NCBI GenBank assembly: GCA_022844565.1
Contig: JALHLK010000006.1
Span: 1 to 64,000, forward strand
Length of the DNA: 64,000 bases
Origin: Saprospiraceae bacterium
GTDB lineage: Bacteria > Bacteroidota > Bacteroidia > Chitinophagales > Saprospiraceae
Direction of reading: 5' to 3'
The notes under the pieces: generated by a model
Told to the model about the DNA's origin: nothing
Seen by the model: only the letters and a program-made list of their open reading frames with translations
Database searches by the model: none
Program-made: the position numbers and the translations under genes
Part shown: one piece after another, positions 1 to 9,485 of the stretch
Layout: each line of letters begins with the position of its first letter
Position numbering within the stretch: position 1 is the stretch's first letter

Positions 1-180
1 TAAACAAAAGACATTCTTTTAAAGTTGGCTCACTACATTTCGATCCTTAGGTGCAAAACTTTCTAGTATTTATAGGGCTTTCAGCTCGCATATCTATGAT
101 TAGCTGTCAAACTCAAGAGAAAAATTTAATCGAATAATAGTATTGAACGAAATATCTAAAATGAAATTTGTTCAATAAAA

Positions 181-593
181 AATCTGTGGGAAAATATTCG
201 AAGGGTAGTTCACGCTGATTTACGCTGATGTTTTTTGATTGATCTACTAAAAATCTGAATAGCAAACAAGCCAACTATGTTTTTTGACTTACACTGATGG
301 TTTCCGGCTGATTTACGCTGATTTTTCATTAGTGAAATGTTCAAACAAGTGCTCCGTCTAGATAAAGACTTAAATTAAAATGGCAGTAATTTTTTCAAAG
401 ATCGAGACAAAAATTAGAAGCATAGCACCGCTACGCTGAGAATTTTTAACGAAGAGATTTGGAAAAAGGACAACATTTAATTAAGTTTTTTATCTGGACG
501 GAGCAATAGGTACAATTTAATCTGCGAAAATCTGCGAGTTTAATCTGTGAAAATCTGCGGGAAAAGATGCGAAGGGTAGTTCCCGCTGATTTA
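181..593. repeat. Pair of 42-bp diverged direct repeats
   Basis: Two direct copies, at 181-222 and 552-593, share the core CGAAGGGTAGTTC followed by CGCTGATTTA and differ at a handful of positions. Around them are many short echoes of the phrases AATCTGCG and CGCTGATTTACGCTGAT. The 154-bp inverted-repeat element at 351-504 lies between the two copies. No coding frame is shared. This looks like an intergenic repeat family; its origin is unknown. Confidence 0.6.
351..504. mobile_element. MITE-like inverted-repeat element, family A copy 1
   Basis: The ends are long inverted repeats: GCTCCGTCTAGATAAAGAC at the left matches the reverse complement of the right end, GCTCCGTCCAGATAAAAAAC, and the match continues into an AATTAAA tract for about 30 bp. 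The interior also folds back (GCATAGC against GCTACGC, AAAAATT against AATTTTT), so the whole 154 bp can form one long imperfect hairpin. No ORF. A second copy lies in opposite orientation at 37048-37241. No clear target-site duplication is seen. Confidence 0.65.
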
Positions 594-1013
594 TGGTGAA
601 TTTTGTAAGAAATTTTTTTACTCGAAGATCAAACTTCCTTCAACTAAGAATTTTGGTAGCCGATAAATTGTTTTTTGAGAGTTTGAAATCAAAAAATAGT
701 ACATCTGAAATTTTTAAATAATACAAAAAAGAATTGTGTATAAAAATAAATGAATAGATGTTTGGATAAACCATAGAAATCAAATAGCTCTTCGGAGGGC
801 AAACTTCGGATAGCTGGGTAACCATGTTTACTGACTAGTACAGTAGGACAATATAAATTTGAAGTTAAAAAAATTATAACAGCTAGTAAACCTCGAACAG
901 TGTGAACATGTTTATGGAGTTACAATCTTGATTTACTTGATGTGTTTATTAGGCAAATGAAAATGATAAGGGTGTTACAGAAAAATTAATATTTTATATG
1001 GATTATTATTATA

Positions 1014-1349
1014 CTAATCTTCTATAAGTTTGAATTCGTCAGCTTCTGAAGATCTTTCTAACCTTGAACCTACCGGAAGATTTAAAAATGGTATTATGCT
1101 TTGATCATAATTTGCAATAGTATTAACCTCAAAAATCATAATATTTTTTGGGTCGTCGATGTATTCTTGAGTTTCTAAACCTGACATAAAAAACCAACCA
1201 CTATCGTTTTCAAAAGATGGTTCCTCTTTAATCATCACAAGTATTTTGTTTCCTTCTATTGTAATGCTATCAGTAGCGAAACAGCCTCCAATAGGTTGAA
1301 TTAATTCTTTTATTTCGTCTTTTGGAATTTTAAAAATTTTATTAACCAT
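1014..1349 (-). CDS. DUF2185-like protein (Imm33-type)
   Basis: A 111-residue cytosolic protein without signal peptide or membrane segment. The central stretch, with DSGWFFMSG near residues 49-57, a Y-x-D-D-P-x-N motif, and NTIANYD followed by I-I-P-x-L and PVGS near the C-terminus, is the pattern of the DUF2185 family. Some members of that family are predicted immunity proteins of polymorphic toxin systems. No toxin gene is adjacent, so the immunity role is only an inference. It stands alone, about 160 bp beyond the stop of the T9SS-exported protein gene and separated from it by a terminator hairpin. Real gene: likely; function: open. Confidence 0.7.
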   Translation of the reverse strand: MVNKIFKIPKDEIKELIQPIGGCFATDSITIEGNKILVMIKEEPSFENDSGWFFMSGLETQEYIDDPKNIMIFEVNTIANYDQSIIPFLNLPVGSRLERSSEADEFKLIED

Positions 1350-1431
1350 TTTTTATAACTTTTTTGACTTGTATTTTTTAATTCGTATTTATGCCTACCA
1401 TTAGCTTTTCTATCTTCCAATTAGTACAAAG

Positions 1432-1468
1432 AAAAAAAGCCTGCCACCCTTCTCAGAATAACAGGCCT
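1432..1468 (-). terminator. Rho-independent terminator of the T9SS-protein gene
   Basis: GCCTG at 1439-1443 pairs with CAGGC at 1462-1466. Read on the minus strand the stem is followed by a run of T (AAAAAAA on the plus strand at 1432-1438). It lies about 40 bp past the stop codon of the gene ending at 1508. Confidence 0.75.
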
Positions 1469-1507
1469 TAATCACCTTTCATTTTATCTTATCAATGGAG
1501 TAAATTA

Positions 1508-4291
1508 CTACTTCACCCTTAATATTTTTCTTATCTCCGATACTTCTGCACACTCGATATGGACCAAGAAGACACCGGTCAAATCACCCAATTGTTCTTC
1601 TGAGATGTTGATTAGGTGTGTTCCGGCTGTGTATTTTGTGTAGTTATTATATATTTTTCTACCGGTCTGGTCAGTGATGCTGATTTCGACAGGCATATCA
1701 TCTTTGATGTCAAATGATATGGAGGTATATCTATCGAATGGATTTGGTACGTTTTGGGCCACGGTCATAATCTTAGCAGATGGCTCGAAGCTTACTAAAT
1801 TGAGATTCATCAGCTCGTCTTTCGTGTTGACTACATAGGAAGTCACATCATTGGATAGGTCCAGAACTTCGGAGATTTTACCTGACTTTAAGGCGACAAA
1901 CTCTATTGTAAATACCTCACCTTCGGCCCTAATTGTATTACCTTTGGCATTGGCATGGAGGATTTTTAAGGCTCCATTGCGTTTAGCATTGATAGCTTCT
2001 TGGCTGATATCAGCATTTACGGCCTTGATATTTTTGAAGGTTATGACTTCGGGCTTAAATAGTAAGTCCATGCTGATGCCTGTCAAGGGTATAGTCTCTG
2101 AAGAATATACTTTGACCATCACTTTATCACCAGAGACAAAAGTTTGATCGGGGTAATACCAAAGTATCTGTCCTTTACTTCGTTGTTCTATTTGATCTAC
2201 GACACTGCTATTTATATCACCTATCTTTATCGCTTGTAGTGCCAATTTTTGATCCGCTATTAATGATTTGAACTCAAATGTCTCTTTGAGTGGCCACGGA
2301 TTTTTATCTGTGACATTTGATTGATCAATTACTCTCCAGGTGGGCGTATTGGGAGCAGGTGTATTGATACCCAATATTAATTTTCTAAGCTCACTCATGT
2401 CTAAGTGGTCTACGACCCCATTACCATCGATGTCTGCAGCTATTTTCTTTTTATTGGTCTCTAATTCTTTGATGCCGTAATAATGTTTTTGAAGCTCCAA
2501 AAAGTCCATGATATTTACCCCTTCGAGGAAGTCACCAGTCTTATTTGTTGTGAGATAATAGCTGACATTCGACTCCAAATTACTCATCGAAAAGCTTCCA
2601 TCTTTTTGGGTCATCACTGCCCGTTGTTGCTCTGCTCCTTCAAGTATTATTTTTACCTCTTCTAGTCCATTCACCTCATTGGCCATGACGATGCCTTCTA
2701 TTCTTACTACTGCGTTGTTGGGGCAGTGATTGTTATTGTCTTGTACATCGATGACGATACTCACTTGAGTTTGATTGCCAAGGAGGTCAGTAACCCAAAA
2801 TTGAAGTGTATTATTGCCTAAGTTATCGCAGTCCAATTTTTTGATGGTATCATTTACGTTGCTAGAAAATGAGTATCTGAGTTGATGAGCTGGTGTACAA
2901 TTGTCTAAAGAATTGATATTAAAATCTGATGGTCGTATGGTTACTTCACAGGCTTGCGGCAAACCAATGACTAATTTTTGAAGTGCTATTGGAGTAGGTG
3001 CTTTATTTTCTCTTACGATCAATTTATGGCTGCACGTAGTAATATTGCCACATCTATCATCTACACTCCATAACACGTCATACGTTCCTAGTGTAAATGT
3101 ATGATTTAAAGTAGATGTAATACCATTGAATATTACACTGCCGTTTTGGCTCACTGTGTAGTTATATAGCAAATCTGCTGTTCTTGTGCAATTGTCTGTA
3201 GCATTTCGAGTTAAATTGACCAAGACGGTACAAGCATTATTAGGGTCTGTAAAAATCGTATCTTTACACACACCTACAAAAGTGGGCTTCGTGGTATCTT
3301 GAATGTATATATTTTGAACGTGTTCATAATTACCGGTCCGGTTGTTAGGGATATAAGTACACATCTCAATTACCCTCCAAGTACGCATAATGTATGGGCA
3401 ACCTGATAGCGGATCATTAAATACCATATCAGATTTTGTAACGGTTGGCATCACACATGGACTATGGCCTGAGACAATGGGCTCCCCTCCCAGATTTTTT
3501 GCTGGATTTGATCCGACACATTGATTAGGACCTATGACTATAGTCGTGTCGCGTGGCCATCGGATGTGGGTTTCAGGGTTAAATGGTGAAGTATTATTTA
3601 TAAATATAATTTGTGTATCTCGAGTGATGTTGCCTGAAGAATCTCGAAGTACGAAATATCTTTCTATAGATCCTGTGCCACAATTCCGCTTATCGCTAGA
3701 TGATGTTGTTACCCTAACTCCACAAAAATCGTCATAAAAAAGATCAGTGACCACTTGTGCGTTTTCAAAAGTACTTGTTTTAGGTATCAAACCACTATTG
3801 ATATACCGCCCAAACGTATCCAAATTACCAAAGTTGAATGGAAAGGTGCAAGAAACAGTGACATCGGGTAATGTCGCTGAAATAATTGGAGGTAATTTAT
3901 CTTGTATGTTTATGGTAGCCATACAAGTAGTTGATGCTCCTGCTAAGTCTGTAGCTGTGACGATTATATTCACAAAAGTATCTCTCACATCTGCGCAACA
4001 AAGTAAGATACTGTCAGATGGCATAGTATCTCTAGCAATACAAAAATCTCCTACCATTCTTCTTATTTTGTACGTAACATTGGGCTCTCGCATTGTAATA
4101 AGAGAGTCTACCTTTACAAATACAGAATCTAGTGGAACAGCATAAATAGCATTCTTACAAGTCAAATTGGGCGGCATTAAAACCTTTTGCGGTAATACCT
4201 CTTGGGCATCTTGACTAGCAAAAAAGCTAAGTCCAATATATCCAATAATCAAAGCACAGCACAGCGATGCCAGTCTAACTTTTACAGACAT
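1508..4291 (-). CDS. T9SS-exported multidomain protein with HYR/Ig-like repeats, dockerin-like and cohesin-like segments
   Basis: 927 residues. A signal peptide covers about residues 1-27. Residues 30-520 hold cysteine-rich beta-sandwich segments of the HYR type, with recurring TDNCT, D-x-x-G-N and I-x-D-x-x-x-P motifs. Residues 528-590 resemble a carboxypeptidase-regulatory-like domain (EGIV to DGSFS). Residues 590-645 contain a dockerin-type calcium loop, DIDGNGVVD at 620-628, and residues 710-835 look like a cohesin-type beta domain. The last 85 residues (VAQNVPNPF to KILRVK) are a T9SS type A sorting domain, so the protein is predicted to be exported by T9SS and attached to the surface or released. 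It is a single-gene unit with its own terminator at 1432-1468. A structural or adhesive role is an inference; no catalytic domain is recognised. Confidence 0.9.
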   Translation of the reverse strand: MSVKVRLASLCCALIIGYIGLSFFASQDAQEVLPQKVLMPPNLTCKNAIYAVPLDSVFVKVDSLITMREPNVTYKIRRMVGDFCIARDTMPSDSILLCCADVRDTFVNIIVTATDLAGASTTCMATINIQDKLPPIISATLPDVTVSCTFPFNFGNLDTFGRYINSGLIPKTSTFENAQVVTDLFYDDFCGVRVTTSSSDKRNCGTGSIERYFVLRDSSGNITRDTQIIFINNTSPFNPETHIRWPRDTTIVIGPNQCVGSNPAKNLGGEPIVSGHSPCVMPTVTKSDMVFNDPLSGCPYIMRTWRVIEMCTYIPNNRTGNYEHVQNIYIQDTTKPTFVGVCKDTIFTDPNNACTVLVNLTRNATDNCTRTADLLYNYTVSQNGSVIFNGITSTLNHTFTLGTYDVLWSVDDRCGNITTCSHKLIVRENKAPTPIALQKLVIGLPQACEVTIRPSDFNINSLDNCTPAHQLRYSFSSNVNDTIKKLDCDNLGNNTLQFWVTDLLGNQTQVSIVIDVQDNNNHCPNNAVVRIEGIVMANEVNGLEEVKIILEGAEQQRAVMTQKDGSFSMSNLESNVSYYLTTNKTGDFLEGVNIMDFLELQKHYYGIKELETNKKKIAADIDGNGVVDHLDMSELRKLILGINTPAPNTPTWRVIDQSNVTDKNPWPLKETFEFKSLIADQKLALQAIKIGDINSSVVDQIEQRSKGQILWYYPDQTFVSGDKVMVKVYSSETIPLTGISMDLLFKPEVITFKNIKAVNADISQEAINAKRNGALKILHANAKGNTIRAEGEVFTIEFVALKSGKISEVLDLSNDVTSYVVNTKDELMNLNLVSFEPSAKIMTVAQNVPNPFDRYTSISFDIKDDMPVEISITDQTGRKIYNNYTKYTAGTHLINISEEQLGDLTGVFLVHIECAEVSEIRKILRVK

Positions 4292-4929
4292 GGGATGTTT
4301 ATTTTAAATCGGTTAAATAATAACTGCAAAGCTCTTTTTGGGAAAAGAATATTTTGCTAGAGTGCAAACATAGAAAGCATTTTACATATTACAAAATTAT
4401 TTAATATGTTTTTACGAATAATTTTTCTACTTTAACATTTCTTGCAGTTTTAAAGATAGATTTTGCATGATATTCTCAGCAGGAATTATTGAAAAGACCT
4501 TGACTATAATTGTTTAATTATTATCAGTTTTCTCATGAATTTTTAAATACATCAGTTTTGTATTTGTGACTTCCAACTCCGAAAAGGGGTTAAATATGAT
4601 TAACATCCATAGCAGATTTATCGAAAATGGGGTTAATATTGATAATATAGATACAACGTCGATAGCACCCTTTTCTGGGTTCTAATTTTATACTGACTAG
4701 TATTTGCTACTTAGTGAATATTGGTCTCGCTAGAGAAGATAACAAAGTAGAATTATTTGGCTTACTTGCTTTTGGCTAAAACTATGGAGTTGAATTTTGA
4801 ACTTGACCACATATTGAAAACTATAACAAATCAGTTGAAGTCTATGGCAAATCAGCTGAAATTTATATCAAACTTATGTCAATCAATTATAATAAAGCAT
4901 CAACTATTTTAAAATACATAGAAGACCAT
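4292..4929. other. Intergenic region without recognised gene
   Basis: About 640 bp, very AT-rich. Two imperfect direct copies of a GAAAA-GGGGTTAA-TAT phrase occur near 4577 and 4622, and a weak inverted match links AACTCCGAAAAGGGG (near 4574) to CCCTTTTCTGGGTT (near 4668). The right part should hold the promoter of the T9SS-protein gene, but no clear -7 box was picked out. No RNA gene recognised. Confidence 0.4.
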
Positions 4930-5529
4930 TTAAAATACTTGATTAGATTTTAAATACGCCTCCCAATCTTCCCAATAATCCACATCCCCTAAGGTATCTA
5001 TCAATTCATACCTCAAATCAGCTTTTGTGATGCGCTCTATCGTTTGATTAAAGACGCTCTCTGTACTCCATTCTATATTATCGAAAATTGGTGGATGAGG
5101 AGTTTTCATACCGATCAAGTAATACCCTCCATCTAATGAAGGCCCCAAAACCACATCACTTTTGTCCAATTTTTCAAAGGCTTCTTTGATCAATGAAGGA
5201 GTTAGATATGGACAGTCGCTCCCTATTAACAGGACACTTTCATATCCCTTTGTCAAGTTTTCAAAAGAAGACAACATTTTAGCTCCTAAATCCCCGTCAG
5301 ATTGCAACAATTTGTCATATGGCTGATCTATGAAATCTTCACGATGATCTGTCAAAAAAAGAATTACATCTTCCTCAATTTTTTGCAAAGTTGCAAAGGT
5401 AATGTCAAGTAGTTCATGATAGATAATTAGGGCTTGTTGGTCACCAACCTGATTTGCTAGTCTGGTTTTAACTTTACCTAATACAGGATTTCTTATAAAT
5501 ACGGCAACAGCCCTATTCTTTCTTGTCAC
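4930..5529 (-). CDS. DUF2064/TIGR04282-type nucleotidyltransferase-fold transferase
   Basis: 199 residues with a GT-A-like fold signature: FIRNPVLGKVKTRLA at residues 11-25 (the family's PGxVKTRL loop), GSDCP at 103-107 and DGGYYLIG at 133-140. The family is annotated in databases as an arsenosugar-biosynthesis-type glycosyltransferase, but most members have no assigned substrate, and no arsenic gene lies nearby here. The GTG start at 5529 overlaps the end of the upstream adaptor gene by 17 bp, so it is probably co-transcribed with the TolC/adaptor pair. No membrane segment is seen; cytosolic. Confidence 0.82.
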   Translation of the reverse strand: MTRKNRAVAVFIRNPVLGKVKTRLANQVGDQQALIIYHELLDITFATLQKIEEDVILFLTDHREDFIDQPYDKLLQSDGDLGAKMLSSFENLTKGYESVLLIGSDCPYLTPSLIKEAFEKLDKSDVVLGPSLDGGYYLIGMKTPHPPIFDNIEWSTESVFNQTIERITKADLRYELIDTLGDVDYWEDWEAYLKSNQVF

Positions 5530-6880
5530 CTTTTTTATCTTCTTCTTTCTTTCTTACTTTTTCACCGACCTCTAATTCTTTTGATATTAAATTAAATGGG
5601 CCAGAAATGATTTTATCCGTTTTCTTGATACCACTTTTTACTTCTATGTATCTGTCGTCTTGTAGACCAGTAGTTACAACTGCTTTTTTAACGGTATCAG
5701 CATCCATAATGAATACGATTTCTTCAATATCAAGTTCGGCATTCAATTCGGTCTTCTTATTTTTTGAATCTTTTTCTCTAACAGTTACCGCTTGGATTGG
5801 TACTACGAGTACATTTTCTGCTCTATTGGTATAAATCTCCGTTGATCCCGACATGCCAGGTCTAAACGGATATTTGTTGCCCATTTTGGTCAAATCAGCA
5901 TAAGATGAGGGGTCAATTTGTATTTTTACTGTAAAATTAGTGACTTGGTCAGTGTTTACTTGACCAGCAGCAGAGGAAATATTGGCAGCAGAATTGGCGA
6001 TTTCAGAAACAATGCCTTTAAATTTTTTACCAACATATGCATCAACTTCTATATCAGTAATGTCGCCCATTTTTACTTTTGGTATATCATTCTCACTCAC
6101 ATCTACTTGCATTTCCATGCTATTCAAATTAGATATACGCATCATTTCTGTACCAGTCATTTGCACTGTTCCGACTACTCTTTCTCCTTTTTCTACCGAT
6201 AGAGAAGAAATAATTCCTGACATTGGCGCCTTTATGGTAGTACGACTCAGACTGGTCTGTAATTCACGAAGACTTGCTTCTGCACTTTTTATCGAGAAAG
6301 CTTGACCTTCACTACTGTTGACAGAAGATCTGAACCCTGCTTCTGAAGCTCTCAATTGTGCTTCTAAGCTTTGTCGTGATGCAAGACTTTGATCAAATTC
6401 TACTTGTGAGATCAACTTTTCTTTGCGAAGGTTTTCGTTCCTACTGTGAATAGTTTTGGCATTTTCTAATTGTGCCTTTATTTGTTCGATTTGTGCTCTA
6501 GAATTTTCGATCTGTGCCTTTGCCATTGAAAGTTGTGCCTTGCTTGAATTGACAGCTGCTTTACCTCTTTCTACCGCACTCACATAGGTATCTGGATCAA
6601 TTTTAGCCAGAACTTGACCGACATATACAGAATCACCTTCCTTTACATATAATTCTACTATCTCACCAGAGACATCAGAGGAGATTTTTACTTCTGTAGC
6701 TGGATAAATTTTTCCACTTGCCGAGACTTTCTCATCGATACTTTTTTGTTCAACTTCTGAAATTTCGACTTCTTTGCCTTTTGGTTTATTTCGTCCTTTG
6801 ATAATAATTGCCGCCACAAGTATTATGAAAAGTGCAGCCAATACCCATATCCACCAAGTACTCTTTTTTGTTTTTGCCAT
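5513..6880 (-). CDS. Efflux periplasmic adaptor (MacA/HlyD/RND membrane fusion family)
   Basis: 455 residues. One N-terminal membrane helix (about residues 9-29, W-rich then hydrophobic) anchors it in the inner membrane. A biotinyl-lipoyl half-motif follows at about 60-100 (SASGKIYPATEV to EGDSVYVGQVLAKI), then a long alpha-hairpin coiled coil at about 100-215, the second lipoyl half (SVEKGERVVG), a beta-barrel and a membrane-proximal domain. The C-terminus is a lysine/glutamate tail. It bridges an inner-membrane transporter to a TolC channel. It follows the TolC-like gene by 9 bp, but no RND or ABC pump gene is next to it; the next gene is a DUF2064 transferase. The cognate pump is unknown. 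Confidence 0.9.
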   Translation of the reverse strand: MAKTKKSTWWIWVLAALFIILVAAIIIKGRNKPKGKEVEISEVEQKSIDEKVSASGKIYPATEVKISSDVSGEIVELYVKEGDSVYVGQVLAKIDPDTYVSAVERGKAAVNSSKAQLSMAKAQIENSRAQIEQIKAQLENAKTIHSRNENLRKEKLISQVEFDQSLASRQSLEAQLRASEAGFRSSVNSSEGQAFSIKSAEASLRELQTSLSRTTIKAPMSGIISSLSVEKGERVVGTVQMTGTEMMRISNLNSMEMQVDVSENDIPKVKMGDITDIEVDAYVGKKFKGIVSEIANSAANISSAAGQVNTDQVTNFTVKIQIDPSSYADLTKMGNKYPFRPGMSGSTEIYTNRAENVLVVPIQAVTVREKDSKNKKTELNAELDIEEIVFIMDADTVKKAVVTTGLQDDRYIEVKSGIKKTDKIISGPFNLISKELEVGEKVRKKEEDKKGDKKE

Positions 6881-6889
6881 TTTGTTATT

Positions 6890-8308
6890 TTAAAGCTTTA
6901 TCGTTTTTCCTAAATAAAAGTCTAGAACTTTGGTTCTAAATATATAATCGTATTTGGCATTGAGGAAGTTAAGTTCCGCAATGTCAATTCTATTTTTTTG
7001 TTGTGTGAAATCGAAGTTATTGATCGTTCCTGCTTCGTATCTTTTTCTTGCTACTTCAAATGCCTTTTTCTGAGCTTCTAAGGTCTTTTCTGTTGCCAGA
7101 AAAGTAGCTTTTGATCCTTTGGCGTCTGTGTAAGCTTGAGTTACATTGGCAAGGACAAGTTGCTTTTCTTGACTGAGCTCGATCTTGCTTTGTTCTGTCC
7201 TCAATTTTGCTCTTTCTACACCTGCTGTTACATTATAATTGGAGTATATAGGTACGCTGACACTCAAGCCGAATCCGTAGCCAAGGTTACTATTAAACTG
7301 ATTAAAATAGTTGGCGGGTACAAAGACTGGTACAGATTGTTCTAGGCCAATAGTGGCAGGTAAGTTATTAAAAACTATATTTTGATTAAAAACTTCCGTC
7401 CTAAAACCTTCCAACTTTTGTCCCTTATTACTAATGTTGGTTGATAAACTACCTCCAAGGGAAATGGTAGGATAATAACCAGCTTTGGCGATTTTTTCAG
7501 CCATTTGGGCAGATTCAACACTGATTTCTCTAGCTTTTAGAGACACTTGATTGGCTTGACCTCTATTGTAAAGATCGTTGATATCAACACTTAAGGGGTC
7601 TGTTAAATCATCTATTGAGATATTTACGTTTATATCGATTGGGGTATTGATGTCCACATTCATGGCTTGTTTAAGTCTCAAAAGTGCTATTTCAAAATTA
7701 TTTTGTGCTTGAACTAAAGATTGATCATCGGTTGCTAATTGTGCCTCAAGGTCAAAGACTTCGTTTTCAGGCCTTGTACCAAATTCGATAAGTTTATTGA
7801 TAAAGTCCAATTGGAGTTGTGTCTGAATTTTTCTATTGCGAGCAAGAGCGATATTTTCTTTATTTAAAAGTGCATTGAGATAGTTTGTGCTCACCTCAAG
7901 GACAATATCTCTTTTGATCTGTTCTTCATTTAACCCAGCACTTTTTGCATCCAGATTAGATTGTAAGACCGAGTTTTTAAGTCTTCCTCCATTATACAAA
8001 AGCACTCTTGTGTTTAATGATAAGTTATTCGCTAAAAAGGCAGTCTGAACAAATTGATTGGAAGTAGGATCAATTGACCTACCAAAGTTTAAATTTCCAC
8101 CAGCTCCCAAACTTAGATTAGGGTATTTTTGATTTTCATTTTGTCGAACATTTACTTTAGTGTTGGCACTATTAATCCCAGCACTTTTAAGTCTTAGATT
8201 CGTAATCAGTGCTGTATTAACACATTTTTCTAAAGACCAAATCTCTTGTGCACTCCCAGCAAAAGAAATAAACATCACGCAAAACAAAGTTGAAAATAAT
8301 TTACCCAT
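6890..8308 (-). CDS. TolC family outer membrane efflux protein
   Basis: 472 residues with a signal peptide (about 1-20, ending FAGSAQ). Two related halves are rich in heptad-like helices, typical of the outer membrane efflux protein fold: the first around residues 25-230 with SLGAGGNLNFGRS, the second around 240-470 with a related SLGGSLSTN strand. It would trimerise as an outer membrane channel-tunnel working with the adaptor encoded 9 bp downstream. First gene of a three-gene minus-strand unit (TolC, adaptor, DUF2064). Substrate unknown. Confidence 0.9.
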   Translation of the reverse strand: MGKLFSTLFCVMFISFAGSAQEIWSLEKCVNTALITNLRLKSAGINSANTKVNVRQNENQKYPNLSLGAGGNLNFGRSIDPTSNQFVQTAFLANNLSLNTRVLLYNGGRLKNSVLQSNLDAKSAGLNEEQIKRDIVLEVSTNYLNALLNKENIALARNRKIQTQLQLDFINKLIEFGTRPENEVFDLEAQLATDDQSLVQAQNNFEIALLRLKQAMNVDINTPIDINVNISIDDLTDPLSVDINDLYNRGQANQVSLKAREISVESAQMAEKIAKAGYYPTISLGGSLSTNISNKGQKLEGFRTEVFNQNIVFNNLPATIGLEQSVPVFVPANYFNQFNSNLGYGFGLSVSVPIYSNYNVTAGVERAKLRTEQSKIELSQEKQLVLANVTQAYTDAKGSKATFLATEKTLEAQKKAFEVARKRYEAGTINNFDFTQQKNRIDIAELNFLNAKYDYIFRTKVLDFYLGKTIKL

Positions 8309-8506
8309 GTTCGATTATAATAAAATCCTAAATTTTTCTGCAATATTACTCAATGCATACCAAAAGAAGTGGTATTTATATATGAAAATGGCAGTTTTCT
8401 AGACAAAAGAAGTATTTCGGTGGCCTATTCGATAATTTAGTCAAAAATTCGAAATCTTTAGGTCAAGTGTAATCTAAAAGTCAAACAATCAAATTTTATC
8501 AAGAAA

Positions 8507-9145
8507 TCATCTCCTTTTGCCTCTGAATACAAACCCTTTAATACCTACTGTCAAACTATTTGTATTGCTTGATAGCTCAGGTGTACCTAGTCCTTCATGA
8601 CGAGCGTACGAAGTAACGTTGATACCTACAAAAGGGCTAATGGTGTACGCTTTGTTCAACGGTATGTCCAATCCGACATCAACTCCACCCACCATCTGGA
8701 TTTGAATAGATTGACCACTTATCCATAAGGCATTAGCGCCTACATGTGGTGTAATATTGAAGCCTCTAGAAAAAGTAGATCCTGTCTGATAGAAGGACGG
8801 GCAATCACAATCCTCTTGATTGAATGGAAAAAACCGGTAACCTCCTTGAAGAGCAAAATTACCCATATTTGCGTAAGTCGTATTGGTCAAAGATTTGTCA
8901 ATACTGGCTGTGACAACCCACGAATTAAGCGATGTTTTGTTGAGTTGCTTTGTATATTCTAATCCGATGGCAATGTTGTTTTTAAACGTTGCTACCTCAC
9001 CAACATTTGAAGAAAGCAATGGTTTGCCACTCCAATTTGGATAATCCATAAATCTATAGCCTAAAAAGCCTCCGATTTGAGATTGACAAAAAATCAAACA
9101 GTTTACACTAATGATAAAATAGGTACTTAGTAAATATTTTTGCAT
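8507..9145 (-). CDS. Small secreted protein, probable outer membrane beta-barrel
   Basis: 212 residues with a signal peptide (about 1-22, ending IFCQS). The rest alternates hydrophobic and polar residues with many glycines and aromatics (GFLGYRFMDYP, IAIGLEYTKQL, NFALQGGYRFF, PHVGANALWI, ISPFVGINVTSYA, LTVGIKGFVF), which fits a small eight-stranded barrel such as those of the OmpA-like or DUF3575 type. No specific family is recognised. A central DCDCPSF segment carries two cysteines. It is monocistronic, divergent from the cysteine desulfurase gene. Confidence 0.65.
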   Translation of the reverse strand: MQKYLLSTYFIISVNCLIFCQSQIGGFLGYRFMDYPNWSGKPLLSSNVGEVATFKNNIAIGLEYTKQLNKTSLNSWVVTASIDKSLTNTTYANMGNFALQGGYRFFPFNQEDCDCPSFYQTGSTFSRGFNITPHVGANALWISGQSIQIQMVGGVDVGLDIPLNKAYTISPFVGINVTSYARHEGLGTPELSSNTNSLTVGIKGFVFRGKRR

Positions 9146-9252
9146 TCTTTCTTAACTAAATTGAGGGTAAATTATTGTTGATTTAGAACAATTTTTAAGT
9201 ATGGTTTAGAAACAATGTGAAGGGCGACTCGTTAAACATACTAGTCTATCAC

Positions 9253-9260
9253 TATATTTG
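9253..9260 (+). promoter_or_regulatory. Candidate -7 box upstream of the cysteine desulfurase gene
   Basis: TATATTTG fits the Bacteroidota -7 consensus TAnnTTTG. The -33 region is weak (GTT near 9231). If used, transcription would begin near 9267 and the whole inverted-repeat element 9306-9473 would lie in the 5' untranslated region. Confidence 0.4.
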
Positions 9261-9305
9261 CACCGAATTGATTTTTAAGCATACCCAAACGAACTTAGTT
9301 TAAAA

Positions 9306-9473
9306 CCTGAAAATCTAAAATGGATTTCCTATTACAGCTCAAAATTACTTCAAAATCAGGCGTTACACTCACTTTTTGCTTCGCACCATAGCGGTGGCTA
9401 TGATTTGTCGCAAAAAGTACTGATTTTATTGTACTTTTGACCTTCACTACGGAACCCATTTTAGATTTTCAGG
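9306..9473. mobile_element. MITE-like inverted-repeat element, family B copy 1
   Basis: 168 bp with perfect 18-bp terminal inverted repeats: CCTGAAAATCTAAAATGG at 9306-9323 and its exact reverse complement at 9456-9473. Inside, AAAATCAG faces CTGATTTT, CTTTTTGC faces GCAAAAAG, and CATAGC faces GCTATG, so the full length can fold into one hairpin. No ORF. It ends 12 bp before the ATG of the cysteine desulfurase gene. Copy 2, exactly the same length, is at 33710-33877 (about 89 percent identical by eye). Confidence 0.8.
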
Positions 9474-9485
9474 TAAAAAATATTA

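Noticed and set aside
640-825. Possible 61-residue minus-strand gene
   Set aside because: Low-complexity aromatic and hydrophobic sequence in an AT-rich spacer, no promoter, no family likeness; most likely a chance frame.
1014-1349. Toxin-immunity pair
   Set aside because: Only the DUF2185/Imm33-like protein is present; no toxin gene or secretion-linked polymorphic toxin is next to it.
1851-4145. Several plus-strand frames opposite the large T9SS protein
   Set aside because: They are antisense shadows of a clearly coding minus-strand gene with signal peptide and sorting domain.
4572-4682. Further hairpin element in the spacer after 4292
   Set aside because: The inverted match is short and interrupted, and no second copy was found in the window; kept only as a remark in the intergenic entry.
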